From Chitinophagales bacterium (lineage in GTDB: Bacteria > Bacteroidota > Bacteroidia > Chitinophagales > Saprospiraceae), in the NCBI GenBank assembly GCA_013297745.1, contig JAAFIM010000034.1, positions 1 through 35,843 of the forward strand: a stretch of DNA of 35,843 bases. Direction: 5' to 3'. A model generated the notes under the pieces. The model saw only the letters and a program-made list of their open reading frames with translations, did not search any database and had not been told where the DNA came from. The position numbers and the translations under genes are program-made. Below are positions 7,873 to 15,905 of this stretch, one piece after another; position 1 is the first letter of the stretch; the number at the start of each line of letters is the position of its first letter.

Positions 7873-8727
7873 ATGAATAAATTAATCCTTTTGTTTAGCT
7901 TTCTATGTATATTTTTGTATGAAGCGAAAAGTCAAAGTCTGCTAAATGGTTGTCCGCTGTTTCCTGCGGATTGGTACACAGTTTATCAGTATAAATTTAA
8001 TACAAAGGCTTACGCTAATAACTTTGATTTGGTTACAGCACAAAAAGACCAACAAGGCAATTATTACTATCTTTTTCATCAACAAATAATAACTGATTAT
8101 TGTGTAAATCCAGACTGTAGCGGCAGAGTAGAATCTGTTTTTGGGGATTATTTTTTTATAATCAAATGGGACGCTAAAGAGCAAGCAAAAAAAATAATTG
8201 AACACCAAACCATAAGGAGAATGTTTGATAATAACATTGTTTTTAGTGTGGAAAAAGATTATATCTATCTTAATTTTATAACTTATCCTTGTACTGATGC
8301 TTTGTTGTTAGACCAAGATTTGTCTGCTCAAAATTGGTCTGATACCTTAAAAAAAGCCAATAACTGTTGCAAAAATACTACAGCTATTTTTAATTTTGAG
8401 GGGCAATTACAAAATCAATTTTATGCTAGTTGCAATAATTACTATGACGTTACAAAGGATTTTAATAGAAATATCTTAATAACTAGTTCTTTGGGCTGCG
8501 CACTAAATTCTACAGATACAGCTTACCAAGATATGCAACGACACATCGACGAGGTTATAGAAACTAATATATCATTCAAGGGAATGAAGTTTGATATTTA
8601 TCAATCCTATAAAAGGGGCAGGTATTATTATTATTTGCGAGATTATTTAGAGCCTCAGGCTAAAGAACATTTTTTAAAATGTTTGCAGCGCTATTATCCA
8701 GAAGCTCGAGGTTATTTTTATCCTTAA
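7873..8727 (+). CDS. Secreted protein of unknown function
   Basis: About 284 aa from the ATG at 7873 (MNKLILLFSFLCIFLYEAKSQ, a good signal peptide). An in-frame ATG at 7864 and a GTG at 7855 would add 3 or 6 residues. The mature part is rich in Tyr, Asn and Asp, with several cysteines (NGCPLF, YCVNPDCSG, YPCTDA, NNCCKN, GCALN) that could form disulphides in the periplasm or outside. I do not recognise a family. A clear terminator follows at 8736-8761. Confidence 0.7.
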   Translation: MNKLILLFSFLCIFLYEAKSQSLLNGCPLFPADWYTVYQYKFNTKAYANNFDLVTAQKDQQGNYYYLFHQQIITDYCVNPDCSGRVESVFGDYFFIIKWDAKEQAKKIIEHQTIRRMFDNNIVFSVEKDYIYLNFITYPCTDALLLDQDLSAQNWSDTLKKANNCCKNTTAIFNFEGQLQNQFYASCNNYYDVTKDFNRNILITSSLGCALNSTDTAYQDMQRHIDEVIETNISFKGMKFDIYQSYKRGRYYYYLRDYLEPQAKEHFLKCLQRYYPEARGYFYP

Positions 8728-8735
8728 TGTTTTAT

Positions 8736-8761
8736 AGCTCGCTTTGGCGGGCTTTTTTTTA
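8736..8761 (+). terminator. Intrinsic terminator
   Basis: AGCTCGC, TTTG loop, GCGGGCT followed by eight T; 8 bp after the stop of the secreted-protein gene. Confidence 0.85.
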
Positions 8762-8822
8762 TAAAAAAAGATTTTTACCACACTAAAACCCGTTTTTACT
8801 CGTTTATTTATTTTTTTCTGTG

Positions 8823-8830
8823 TATCTTTG
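8823..8830 (+). promoter_or_regulatory. -7 box for porG
   Basis: TATCTTTG, a perfect TAnnTTTG, 79 bp before the chosen ATG at 8910. No obvious -33 TTG. Confidence 0.5.
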
Positions 8831-8909
8831 TGCCACATTTTTAAACCCCTAATATTAATTTATGGATAAAAAATTACATATTTAATTGATTATCAAACAC
8901 ATATCCATA

Positions 8910-9719
8910 ATGAAAAATCTCCATTTTATTATTTTTTGTATAATTTTTTGCAGTCCAGCACTCAAAGCCCAATTGTGGGAATTTGGCGGTTTGGTTGGAC
9001 ACGCTACTTATTTTGGCGACCTAAATCCCCGTTTTAGCTTGCGTTTTCCGTCTGTGGCTGGCAATATAATGCTGCGCCGCAACTACGACGGGCGTATTTG
9101 TGTGAAAGGCGCGTTGGGTGTGGCGCGTGTTTGGGCTGATGACAAATACTCGCCTGACGATTATTTTAAAGCGCGCAATTTGAGTTTTCATTCCAATGTC
9201 GTAACGGGTTCGCTCCAAGTAGAATTTAATTTCCAACCTTATCACAGCAATAGTAGACATAAAGATAAAAAAGTTGCGCCTTATTTGTCTACAGGTTTTG
9301 GATTGACTTATTTTAATCCCAAAACGACTTATCAGGACACAGAATATATTTTGCGCGATATGGGCACAGAAGGACAAAATTTAGGTTCTGAATATAAATT
9401 AGTTACGCCCACTTTATTGGCTGGAGGCGGTTTCAAAATTGATATGAATAGAAATTGGTCTGTCAATATAGAAATTATGGGCAATTTTTTATTCACAGAC
9501 TATTTGGACGATGTACACGGCACTTATGCAGACGCGCGCACTGTAGCCGCCAATCACGGCGATATAGCTGGGATTTTATCCGACCGCTCTATTGAATTGG
9601 GCGACCGCTTGGGCAGTACAGGCCGCCAACGTGGTAATAGCAAAGACCGAGATATGTATTTGACTACAAGTATTGGGTTTGTTTATCGCTTTTTGAATAT
9701 CAATTGCCCTGCTTATTAA
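8910..9719 (+). CDS. porG: PorG/DUF6089 outer-membrane beta-barrel, type IX secretion
   Basis: 269 aa from the ATG at 8910; an earlier in-frame TTG at 8886 is less likely because the ATG begins a standard signal peptide (MKNLHFIIFCIIFCSPALKAQ). Family landmarks are all present: GHATYFGDLNP at the N-terminus, FNFQPY, LRDMGTEGQ, FTDYLDDVHGTY, ILSDRS, RGNSKDRDMY and a terminal CP. These match DUF6089, the family of PorG, a barrel that belongs to the type IX secretion machinery. Its presence suggests that the organism has T9SS, though no other T9SS gene is in the window. It stands alone between its -7 box and a terminator at 9735-9775. Confidence 0.85.
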   Translation: MKNLHFIIFCIIFCSPALKAQLWEFGGLVGHATYFGDLNPRFSLRFPSVAGNIMLRRNYDGRICVKGALGVARVWADDKYSPDDYFKARNLSFHSNVVTGSLQVEFNFQPYHSNSRHKDKKVAPYLSTGFGLTYFNPKTTYQDTEYILRDMGTEGQNLGSEYKLVTPTLLAGGGFKIDMNRNWSVNIEIMGNFLFTDYLDDVHGTYADARTVAANHGDIAGILSDRSIELGDRLGSTGRQRGNSKDRDMYLTTSIGFVYRFLNINCPAY

Positions 9720-9734
9720 GGCATATTTTGCTAA

Positions 9735-9775
9735 TAAAAAAACGCTGTTGGAAATACTCCAGCAGCGTTTTTTTT
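9735..9775. terminator. Terminator after porG (left copy of a 40-bp direct repeat)
   Basis: ACGCTGTTGGA, 5-nt loop, TCCAGCAGCGT with A and T tracts on both sides, hence bidirectional. Positions 9735-9774 match 11995-12034 at 39 of 40 bases; the pair brackets the RloA/RloB cassette. Confidence 0.9.
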
Positions 9776-9793
9776 ATTTGTATTTGATTTTTG

Positions 9794-9808
9794 CGTGAAA
9801 AAAACACG
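9794..9808. promoter_or_regulatory. Upstream dyad near the RloA promoter
   Basis: CGTG, seven A, CACG. The half-site CGTGAAA recurs in the dyad at 9867-9880. Possible operator; not tested. Confidence 0.3.
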
Positions 9809-9857
9809 TTTAATTCTGTTTTTTTATAAAAAAAAGAACTTTTTATAAAAATAATTC

Positions 9858-9865
9858 TACTTTTG
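9858..9865 (+). promoter_or_regulatory. -7 box for the RloA/RloB operon
   Basis: TACTTTTG fits TAnnTTTG, 18 bp before the ATG at 9884, which would leave a very short leader. Confidence 0.5.
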
Positions 9866-9866
9866 T

Positions 9867-9879
9867 GTGAAAATTTCAC
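9867..9879. promoter_or_regulatory. Operator-like perfect dyad in the rloA leader
   Basis: GTGAAA-A-TTTCAC, a perfect 6-bp inverted repeat placed between the -7 box and the ATG, where a bound repressor would block initiation. The gene products lack a recognisable helix-turn-helix. Confidence 0.4.
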
Positions 9880-9883
9880 GAAT

Positions 9884-11269
9884 ATGCTAATTAGAGTAAT
9901 TATAGACAATGTTTTGTCTTTTGGAAAAGAGCGCGAGTTTAATATGCTGCCGCGCAAATCTTTACAAACACTTCAACACCATAAATATCCTATAACAATA
10001 AATGGGAATAAAGTTGAAGGCTTAGAAGTGCTAAAAATGGCTGCTGTCTATGGCGCAAATGGCTCAGGCAAATCCAACTTGATACACGCGTTAAATATAT
10101 TGAGTCATTTGGTAACGGAAGGCGAAATACTAAGTAAATTAAAAAATGGACAATTTAAATTTCAAGAAAACAGAGAGCAAACGCCTCAACAAATATCTGT
10201 AGAATTTGTACAAGACGAAACAGCTTTTTATTACGCTGTGGAAGTAACTAATGGGCAAATCACAGGAGAAGAACTTTATATATTAGGTTTTGAAAAAGAA
10301 GATACTTTAATTTATACACGCGGTATTGATAAAAATGGGGAGGATATTTTGTTGTTTAATGATGAATTTGAAAAAATGCTAGAAACTAAAATCCTAAAAA
10401 GTATTTTGTTAAAAAGTATGATTAAAAGTGATTCAAGTATACTCAAAATTATTTCTGAGCTGAATTATCCTTTTTTGAAAGAAGCTAAAAATGCTTTTAA
10501 GTGGTTTTCAAATAGCTTACTTATCGTTTTTCCCAATTTAATTCCTGAGACATTAATTTCAAACTTAGAAATACCAAAATTTAGACATTTTGTAAATCAA
10601 ATAATATCTGAAATAGGGGTTGGAATTGAAAATATATTCGTTCTAAATGAAAAAATGAATATAAAAAATAAGAAGTTAATGCAACTTATTGAAATGAATC
10701 CCAAACAAATAGTATTAAATGAAGACCATACCATTATGATTGCAAAAATAGGAGAAGAATACTTTTCTAAAAAAATACAGTTGCAGCATTCAAGCGATGA
10801 TATGTTTGCCACTTTTGACATAGAGGAGGAATCTGATGGCACGCGTAAATTATTGGATTTAATGGTACTATTCTATGGAATAATCTTTCAAAATAGAGTG
10901 GCTTTTATTGACGAAATGGAGCGCAGCCTACACCCTTTATTAGTTAAAAAACTAGTGGAGTTGTTTTCGCAAGACACTCAAACGAACGGGCAGCTTATTT
11001 TTACGACACACGAATCGCATTTGCTTGACCAAGAAATTTTTAGAACTGATGAAATTTGGTTTGCAGAAAAAGACCTTTCAGGCGCAACGGATTTATACGC
11101 GCTAAGCGCATACAAACCACACAAAACCAAAGATATAGAAACTGCTTATTTGGCAGGGCGTTATGGTGCTATCCCTTTTTTGGGCGATTTGAAAAGTTTT
11201 GAGCATTCAGAAGAACAAGTTATTGATAAAGAAAAAAATTCTACAACTCGTCAAAACTCTGCTGAATGA
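9884..11269 (+). CDS. AAA15-family ATPase (RloA-like), defence module
   Basis: 461 aa from the ATG at 9884 (a TTG at 9863 is also open). The start LIRVIIDNVLSFG is typical of SMC/ABC-like AAA15 ATPases. Walker A GANGSGKS at 57-64; DGTRKLLDL is the signature-like segment; Walker B with catalytic Glu is VAFIDEME (339-346); FTTHESH (373-379) carries the switch histidine. It probably acts as an ATP-driven sensor or scaffold for the partner nuclease. The gene overlaps rloB by 4 nt (ATGA), so the two are translationally coupled. Related ATPase-TOPRIM pairs (RloAB, AbiL, PARIS) act against phages; that role is inferred here from family and pairing. Confidence 0.88.
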   Translation: MLIRVIIDNVLSFGKEREFNMLPRKSLQTLQHHKYPITINGNKVEGLEVLKMAAVYGANGSGKSNLIHALNILSHLVTEGEILSKLKNGQFKFQENREQTPQQISVEFVQDETAFYYAVEVTNGQITGEELYILGFEKEDTLIYTRGIDKNGEDILLFNDEFEKMLETKILKSILLKSMIKSDSSILKIISELNYPFLKEAKNAFKWFSNSLLIVFPNLIPETLISNLEIPKFRHFVNQIISEIGVGIENIFVLNEKMNIKNKKLMQLIEMNPKQIVLNEDHTIMIAKIGEEYFSKKIQLQHSSDDMFATFDIEEESDGTRKLLDLMVLFYGIIFQNRVAFIDEMERSLHPLLVKKLVELFSQDTQTNGQLIFTTHESHLLDQEIFRTDEIWFAEKDLSGATDLYALSAYKPHKTKDIETAYLAGRYGAIPFLGDLKSFEHSEEQVIDKEKNSTTRQNSAE

Positions 11270-11997
11270 AAAATAATAGAAGTCTAAAAAAACCAATACC
11301 TGAACGGGTGGAATTAGAAAGAGACCCCAAAATTATTTATTTATTTGTAGAAGGGGCAAAAAGAGAGCAACAATACTTTGGATTTTTGAATAAACGCTCT
11401 TCAAAACTAAAACTTGAAATTTATAAAATTCAAAATGAGACCGATAATTCGCCTTTAGGTTTGTATAAATTGGCTAATTATAGCATAAAGTCCTCTACAA
11501 ATCTAGACGGAAAATACGAAATTTCAGAAATTGATGAGGTTTGGATTGTGTTAGATACAGACCTTGAGATAGAGAATCCAAATTTACAAGTTATTGAAAA
11601 CAAAAAAGAAATGCTTTTGTCTATTCGGCAAAAATGCCAAGAACAAGGCTGGAATATAGCGCAAAGTAATCCTTGTTTTGAAGTTTGGTTATATTATCAC
11701 AAAAATATAAACCCGCCAATTTTCTCAGCAGAGCAAAATATAGAATTGCCGAATGATTGGAAAAATCTTGTTAGTAGTTTTGATACAAAAACACATATTT
11801 ATGAAAATTCTGCATTTTTAACTGCCATAACCAATGCAAAAGCCATATTCGAACGAGATGAAAACGGAATGCCAAAACCTGCAACTACTGAAGTTTTTTT
11901 GTTGGCGGAAAAAATCTATCCGTTTATTAAGGAAAATCTAGCAAAATTTGCCGTTGAGAAGGAAAAATTTAATCAAAATTTAAAAGATAGCCTATAA
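11266..11997 (+). CDS. RloB-like TOPRIM-fold protein
   Basis: 243 aa. Motifs typical of the RloB family: YLFVEGAKREQQYF (about 25-38, with the acidic Glu at 29), VWIVLDTDLE (92-101, an Asp-x-Asp pair) and SNPCFEVW (134-141). The Glu followed by DxD is the acidic set of a TOPRIM-type metal site, so a nuclease is plausible. It begins inside the stop codon of the ATPase gene (ATGA overlap) and ends just before a terminator. By analogy with AbiL and PARIS it should be the effector of the ATPase; neither activity nor trigger can be read from the sequence. Confidence 0.85.
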   Translation: MKNNRSLKKPIPERVELERDPKIIYLFVEGAKREQQYFGFLNKRSSKLKLEIYKIQNETDNSPLGLYKLANYSIKSSTNLDGKYEISEIDEVWIVLDTDLEIENPNLQVIENKKEMLLSIRQKCQEQGWNIAQSNPCFEVWLYYHKNINPPIFSAEQNIELPNDWKNLVSSFDTKTHIYENSAFLTAITNAKAIFERDENGMPKPATTEVFLLAEKIYPFIKENLAKFAVEKEKFNQNLKDSL

Positions 11998-12034
11998 AAA
12001 AACGCTGTTGGAAGTACTCCAGCAGCGTTTTTTT
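11995..12034. terminator. Shared terminator (right copy of the 40-bp repeat)
   Basis: Same hairpin as 9735-9775 with one mismatch (A to G in the loop). It lies between rloB (plus) and the convergent alkyltransferase-like gene (minus) and can terminate both. Confidence 0.9.
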
Positions 12035-12425
12035 ATTCCTCTAATTCTGTACTTGGATTCCAAAATAGCGTTTTAAAATCAACAATGGTATCATTTTCTA
12101 CCAAAACGCCGTCGGCATTTAGCAGTTCTTCCATACGAGTAGCAGTTCCGAAATGTATTCTGCCCGTCAATTGTCCGTTTCTATTTACGACGCGCTGGGC
12201 TGGAATGGGCGGTTCTACGCTGTGGGCGGCATTCATAGCCCAACCCACCATTCGGGCAGAAATACGACTACTCAAGTATTCTGCGATTGCGCCGTAAGTG
12301 CTAACGCGCCCTTTGGGAATTAGCCGCACCACATCCCAAACATCATTGAAAAAAGAATAACCTTTGGGGCGAGTTGTATCGGGTAGCTTATCCGAAAAGA
12401 GATTATGTTTAATTTTTTTAGCCAT
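12033..12425 (-). CDS. Alkyltransferase-like (ATL) DNA-binding protein lacking the acceptor Cys
   Basis: 130 aa. C-terminal domain of O6-alkylguanine-DNA alkyltransferases: FFNDVWDVVRLIPKGRVSTYG, then ARMVGWAMN. The acceptor motif PCHRV is here PIPAQRVV (73-80): Ala76 stands at the Cys position and Gln77 at the His position. ATL proteins of this kind bind alkylated guanine without transferring the group and flag it for nucleotide excision repair. The stop codon lies within the terminator region shared with rloB, and the peptidase gene upstream has its own terminator, so it is a single transcript. A true ogt with Cys is present at 17861-18364. Confidence 0.9.
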   Translation of the reverse strand: MAKKIKHNLFSDKLPDTTRPKGYSFFNDVWDVVRLIPKGRVSTYGAIAEYLSSRISARMVGWAMNAAHSVEPPIPAQRVVNRNGQLTGRIHFGTATRMEELLNADGVLVENDTIVDFKTLFWNPSTELEE

Positions 12426-12433
12426 CTCATTTA

Positions 12434-12470
12434 TAAAAAAAGTAGAAACGCCCTAAAACGCTTCTACTTT
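12434..12470 (-). terminator. Terminator of the S9 peptidase gene
   Basis: Minus strand: AAAGTAGAAGCG, loop, CGTTTCTACTTT then T-rich; 12 bp after the stop codon at 12482. It separates the peptidase from the ATL gene. Confidence 0.8.
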
Positions 12471-12481
12471 GTGGATTAAAA

Positions 12482-14404
12482 TTATTTTTTCTGTAAATGT
12501 TGGTTTAAAAACGCCTCCATTTTGGTATAAAATTCAAATTTATTCTCTTGGTTGTAAAAACCGTGTCCTTCGTTTGTTTTGAGCAAGTATTCCACTTGTA
12601 CATTGCGTTGGCGCAAAGCCGCTACAATTTGGTCGGATTCGGCTTGTTTTACGCGCGGGTCGTTTGCGCCTTGTGCGATAAATAAAGGGGCTTTAATTTT
12701 ATCTACGTGGAAAACAGGCGAAGTGGCGCGCATACGTGCAGAGTCTTGAGGATTGGCTGGATTGCCCACCATTTCGTGCAACATTTCTTGGTAAGGTTTC
12801 CAATAATCGGGAATTGATTCCAAAAAAGTAAAGAGATTGGAAACGCCCACATAATCCACAGCGCAAGCGTACAAATCGGGGGAGAAAGTTACCCCTGCCA
12901 AAGTCGCGTAACCGCCATAACTGCCGCCGTAAATTGCAACGCGTTTTTTATCCGCTATGCCTTGTTGGATTAACCATTCTACACCGTCGCTAATGTCGTC
13001 TTGCATCGTCAAACCCCATTGCTGGAAAGAAGATTGCCAAAATTTGCGCCCGTAGCCTGTGCTGCCTCTAAAATTCATTTGTAAAACAGCATAACCGCGA
13101 TTAGCCAAAAACTGAACTTCTGGGTTAAACGTCCAAACGTCTCTCGCCCAAGGGCCACCGTGCGGATTGACAACTACAGGCAAATTTTTAGCTTCTACGC
13201 CTTTTGGCAAAGTCAAATAACCTTTTATGGTCATTCCGTCGCGGCTTTTGTACTCAATCGGCTTCATTTCGCACAATTCTTCTTCTTTGAGCCAAGGACT
13301 AACTTCGGATAATTTTTCCAATTTGTCTGTGGTTTGGTCGTACATATAAAAACTACCCAAAGAGCGGTCGCTGTAAGTGCGAACAATGAATTTATTTTCT
13401 GCTTTGTTGGTGCTAGAAATTACAATTTCATATTTGCCCAAATCGCGGCTCAAGCGTTGATAAAGTTGCTCAACTTGCTTATCTACAAACTTAAATTCTT
13501 TTTTCCACGTTACAAACGAAATAGTTGTTGGCACTTTGCGCACGCGAGAGTAAGACATATAAGAAGCATCAACTTCTGGATGTTCAAATATAACTTCGGT
13601 TTCTTTGCCTGTAGCCAAGTCCAATTTTACGATGGCTGATTTATCTCTATTGAGGTTGGAAAGGGCAAAAACTGTGCTTTTATTATCAAAATCAAAGTAC
13701 AAAGGCGCAACTGATTCTTTAAAATTGGTAGTTAAAACGGTTTTGAATGCGTCTTTGCTGGTCGTGCGGTACAAAATGGAATTATTAACACCGTCTGTAG
13801 CTATAGCTGCGCGAATTTCGCCTTTGTGGTCTGTTATCCAAGAGGTGATATTTCCCTGATTTTCAGCTTGTAAAGTCAATTCGCCCGTGTTGATATTCAA
13901 CCGATAAGGGTCAAAAATTTGTGGATTGCGTTTGTTCAAACCAACTAAAACAAAATCGGGTTCGTCTTCCAATTCGTCTATAATTTCCACCCGCACATTT
14001 TCAAACGGGGTCAAATCTTTTTCATCTGTACCATCTTTTTTGACAGAGAACAAATGGAAATTTTCATCGCCGCCAAAGTCGCGCACATAAAGTAATCTTT
14101 CATCATTTTTCCAAAAAAAGCCAGATAAATCGCGGTCTTTTTGGTTGGTAATGCGAGTGGCTTGGCTGTCGCCTAATTTTTGTACAAATATATTCTTACG
14201 ATTTTCAAACGGAGCCAAATAAGCTATCCAATCGCCAGCAGGGGAGAGGCTATAGCCCGATTTTTCGGGGTTCTTAAAAAAGTTTTCTAAGGGAATTTTA
14301 TTCGTATTCTGCATATTTTCGGTTGGTGTTTTTGAGTTTTGACAAGAGTACGCGCCTAACAATAAGCCCGCAATGGACAAAATTAGCAATTTTTTTGCAA
14401 TCAT
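12482..14404 (-). CDS. S9-family (prolyl oligopeptidase-type) peptidase, lipoprotein
   Basis: 640 aa. The N-terminus (MIAKKLLILSIAGLLLGAYSC) is a lipoprotein signal with Cys21 as the lipidated residue, so it is probably anchored in the envelope facing the periplasm. A beta-propeller region covers about 45-380 and an alpha/beta-hydrolase domain the rest. Catalytic triad in the family order: Ser495 in GGSYGGY, Asp582 in GANDPRV, His614 in NEGHGF. NPHGGPW forms the oxyanion region. It should cut short peptides, such as acyl-aminoacyl or dipeptidyl substrates. A 9-bp inverted repeat (GACTTTTGC 14406-14414 / GCAAAAGTC 14447-14455) lies in its leader. Confidence 0.93.
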   Translation of the reverse strand: MIAKKLLILSIAGLLLGAYSCQNSKTPTENMQNTNKIPLENFFKNPEKSGYSLSPAGDWIAYLAPFENRKNIFVQKLGDSQATRITNQKDRDLSGFFWKNDERLLYVRDFGGDENFHLFSVKKDGTDEKDLTPFENVRVEIIDELEDEPDFVLVGLNKRNPQIFDPYRLNINTGELTLQAENQGNITSWITDHKGEIRAAIATDGVNNSILYRTTSKDAFKTVLTTNFKESVAPLYFDFDNKSTVFALSNLNRDKSAIVKLDLATGKETEVIFEHPEVDASYMSYSRVRKVPTTISFVTWKKEFKFVDKQVEQLYQRLSRDLGKYEIVISSTNKAENKFIVRTYSDRSLGSFYMYDQTTDKLEKLSEVSPWLKEEELCEMKPIEYKSRDGMTIKGYLTLPKGVEAKNLPVVVNPHGGPWARDVWTFNPEVQFLANRGYAVLQMNFRGSTGYGRKFWQSSFQQWGLTMQDDISDGVEWLIQQGIADKKRVAIYGGSYGGYATLAGVTFSPDLYACAVDYVGVSNLFTFLESIPDYWKPYQEMLHEMVGNPANPQDSARMRATSPVFHVDKIKAPLFIAQGANDPRVKQAESDQIVAALRQRNVQVEYLLKTNEGHGFYNQENKFEFYTKMEAFLNQHLQKK

Positions 14405-14510
14405 AGACTTTTGCTGTTAATAATTTGAAAATAACGATTTAGCAATGCAAAAGTCCGTTTTTTATACTTTACAACACATTTTTTTTAGATTAAAAGCCTT
14501 TTTAATCGGA

Positions 14511-15410
14511 TTAAGCAAAGAAATGCTGCAAATTTTTATAAAAATCTAATTTATTAGCGTTGTCTGGCAGCCCAGCAACTTGAGCATCGCCTAATTCTAT
14601 GATTAGCCATTCACCTGTTTTAGTTTGCGCTATGTCTATAGTGTAAAAATGGCTATTGATGCGCGGAATTTCATTTTTCAAAAAATCTAAATCGGCTGCT
14701 GCATTTTCATAATTCCCCTCGTCCCAATACGCTAAAACGCTGATAATCTGTTGATTGAATACAAAAATTCTAAATTCTTTGGTTAGCGGCATATCGCTTT
14801 GGCTGTGTTGCGTGAGGGGTTGAAACTCCAAAAATTGGCGATAAACCAAGCCTTTATTCAAATCTTCGCCCTGTAGTTGCAAAAAACGCTGGCTGACTTT
14901 CAACACTTGCGCTGTATCACTTGCGTTGGGGATAAAACAGGCTTCGTGCCAATAATGCTTTTGCGATTTTACATAATCTTTGACAATAATCGGCGAGTTG
15001 CCAAAAATTTGTATTTTTTCTAAAATTTCGTGTTCATAAAAGCCTTTTTCTAAATTTATAAAAACTGTTTTTGGGCTGATATGATTTAGAAATTCGTACC
15101 AATTGGGCAAATAATGACAAAAATTATAAGCGGTTGGATTGTTGATTAATTTTATATTTTTTGATAATAAAATTTCATAAAGTTGTTGATAATCAACATC
15201 TTTTAACATCCAACCTCTGTAAATTGCTTGAGTTAAATTCTCGCGTGGCTTAATTCTCTGTGTGGCTTGAGCGGGATTTTTGCGCTTTTGCAAATCTTCA
15301 AAATTCATCAAAGCGGTTTCTATTTTCAACTGTTTGGCGGCTTCCCATTCCTCCAAATACATAAAATCAACTTCTTTGGGGCTGCCGTTATCGCAAAAAA
15401 TGATGAGCAT
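14511..15410 (-). CDS. ATP-grasp protein (DUF4343-like)
   Basis: 299 aa, cytoplasmic. The C-terminal half has ATP-grasp features: IIVKDYVKSQKHYW for the nucleotide-binding lysines, FRIFVFNQQII, and the metal-binding end TKTGEWLIIELGDAQVAGLP. This pattern matches the DUF4343 group of ATP-grasp proteins, which lack a well-known substrate; ATP-grasp enzymes normally join a carboxylate to an amine or thiol. It follows a 495-bp gene-free stretch holding repeat copy B and is transcribed towards the S9 peptidase, with 106 bp between the two. Confidence 0.8.
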   Translation of the reverse strand: MLIIFCDNGSPKEVDFMYLEEWEAAKQLKIETALMNFEDLQKRKNPAQATQRIKPRENLTQAIYRGWMLKDVDYQQLYEILLSKNIKLINNPTAYNFCHYLPNWYEFLNHISPKTVFINLEKGFYEHEILEKIQIFGNSPIIVKDYVKSQKHYWHEACFIPNASDTAQVLKVSQRFLQLQGEDLNKGLVYRQFLEFQPLTQHSQSDMPLTKEFRIFVFNQQIISVLAYWDEGNYENAAADLDFLKNEIPRINSHFYTIDIAQTKTGEWLIIELGDAQVAGLPDNANKLDFYKNLQHFFA

Positions 15411-15434
15411 AAGTATTAAGAATAATTTATTTGA

Positions 15435-15574
15435 GATTAAAAACGTGCATCTTTGTAACGATATTTTTAATTTTTTTCCTATAAACTCCGTGTTTCACAC
15501 GGGGCAATTGCCGTTCAACCCCTTCAGGGTTGGCAATATAAAACCCCAACAGGGTTTAACAGAAATAGCCCCGC
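15435..15574. repeat. Dispersed palindromic repeat, copy B
   Basis: Matches 2065-2205 over about 140 bp in the same orientation. Hairpin 1 has one arm changed (CTCCGTG.. versus CCCCGTG..), hairpins 2 and 3 each carry a change, and hairpin 4 is lost after CCCCGC. It lies directly upstream of the ATP-grasp gene. Decay relative to copy A suggests it is older. Confidence 0.75.
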
Positions 15575-15846
15575 CTTATTGATAAAAAATTATTAAAAAA
15601 TAAAAATCGGTAATTTTCTAAAAATAAAAATTTTATACTGGTTTTTTAGTAAAAAAATAAAAATTTTATGCTTTATTTGGTTTAAATCGCTAAAACAAAA
15701 TTTTAGTAAAAATAAAATTTCCAACAAAACTGCTAAATTACTCCGTTAATAATTTCTTTTTATAATTTATAAAACCAAATAAAATATATATTTTAGAACT
15801 GTTATTCTAAAAATACCAAACAAAAATTTGTTTTTGGACTTAAAGT
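15575..15846. other. Very AT-rich gene-free stretch with phased dyads
   Basis: No coding frame. It holds two exact copies of a 16-bp sequence (AAAATAAAAATTTTAT at 15621-15636 and 15654-15669, 33 bp apart), each containing the dyad ATAAAA-A-TTTTAT, and a 12-bp perfect inverted repeat (TTTATTTGGTTT 15672-15683 / AAACCAAATAAA 15772-15783). It may be regulatory for the ATP-grasp gene or simply an AT-rich insertion site. Confidence 0.5.
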
Positions 15847-15849
15847 AAT

Positions 15850-15888
15850 AAAAAAACGCTGTTAGATAAGCCTAACAGCGTTTTTTTA
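15850..15888. terminator. Terminator of the CASTOR/POLLUX-like gene
   Basis: ACGCTGTTAG, 6-nt centre, CTAACAGCGT with A/T tracts both sides, 18 bp after the stop at 15906. The outer stem resembles the 9735/11995 terminators but the inner part differs. Confidence 0.88.
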
Positions 15889-15905
15889 TTGAGTTAATCG
15901 ATTAG

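Noticed and set aside
9884-11997. Part of a type I restriction locus (rlo genes)
   Set aside because: No hsdR, hsdM or hsdS gene is found in the window, so a link to restriction is not supported.
14488-14507. Hairpin GATTAAAA/TTTTAATC after the ATP-grasp gene as a terminator
   Set aside because: On the transcribed strand it is followed by an A-tract, not T; kept out of the features as unproven.
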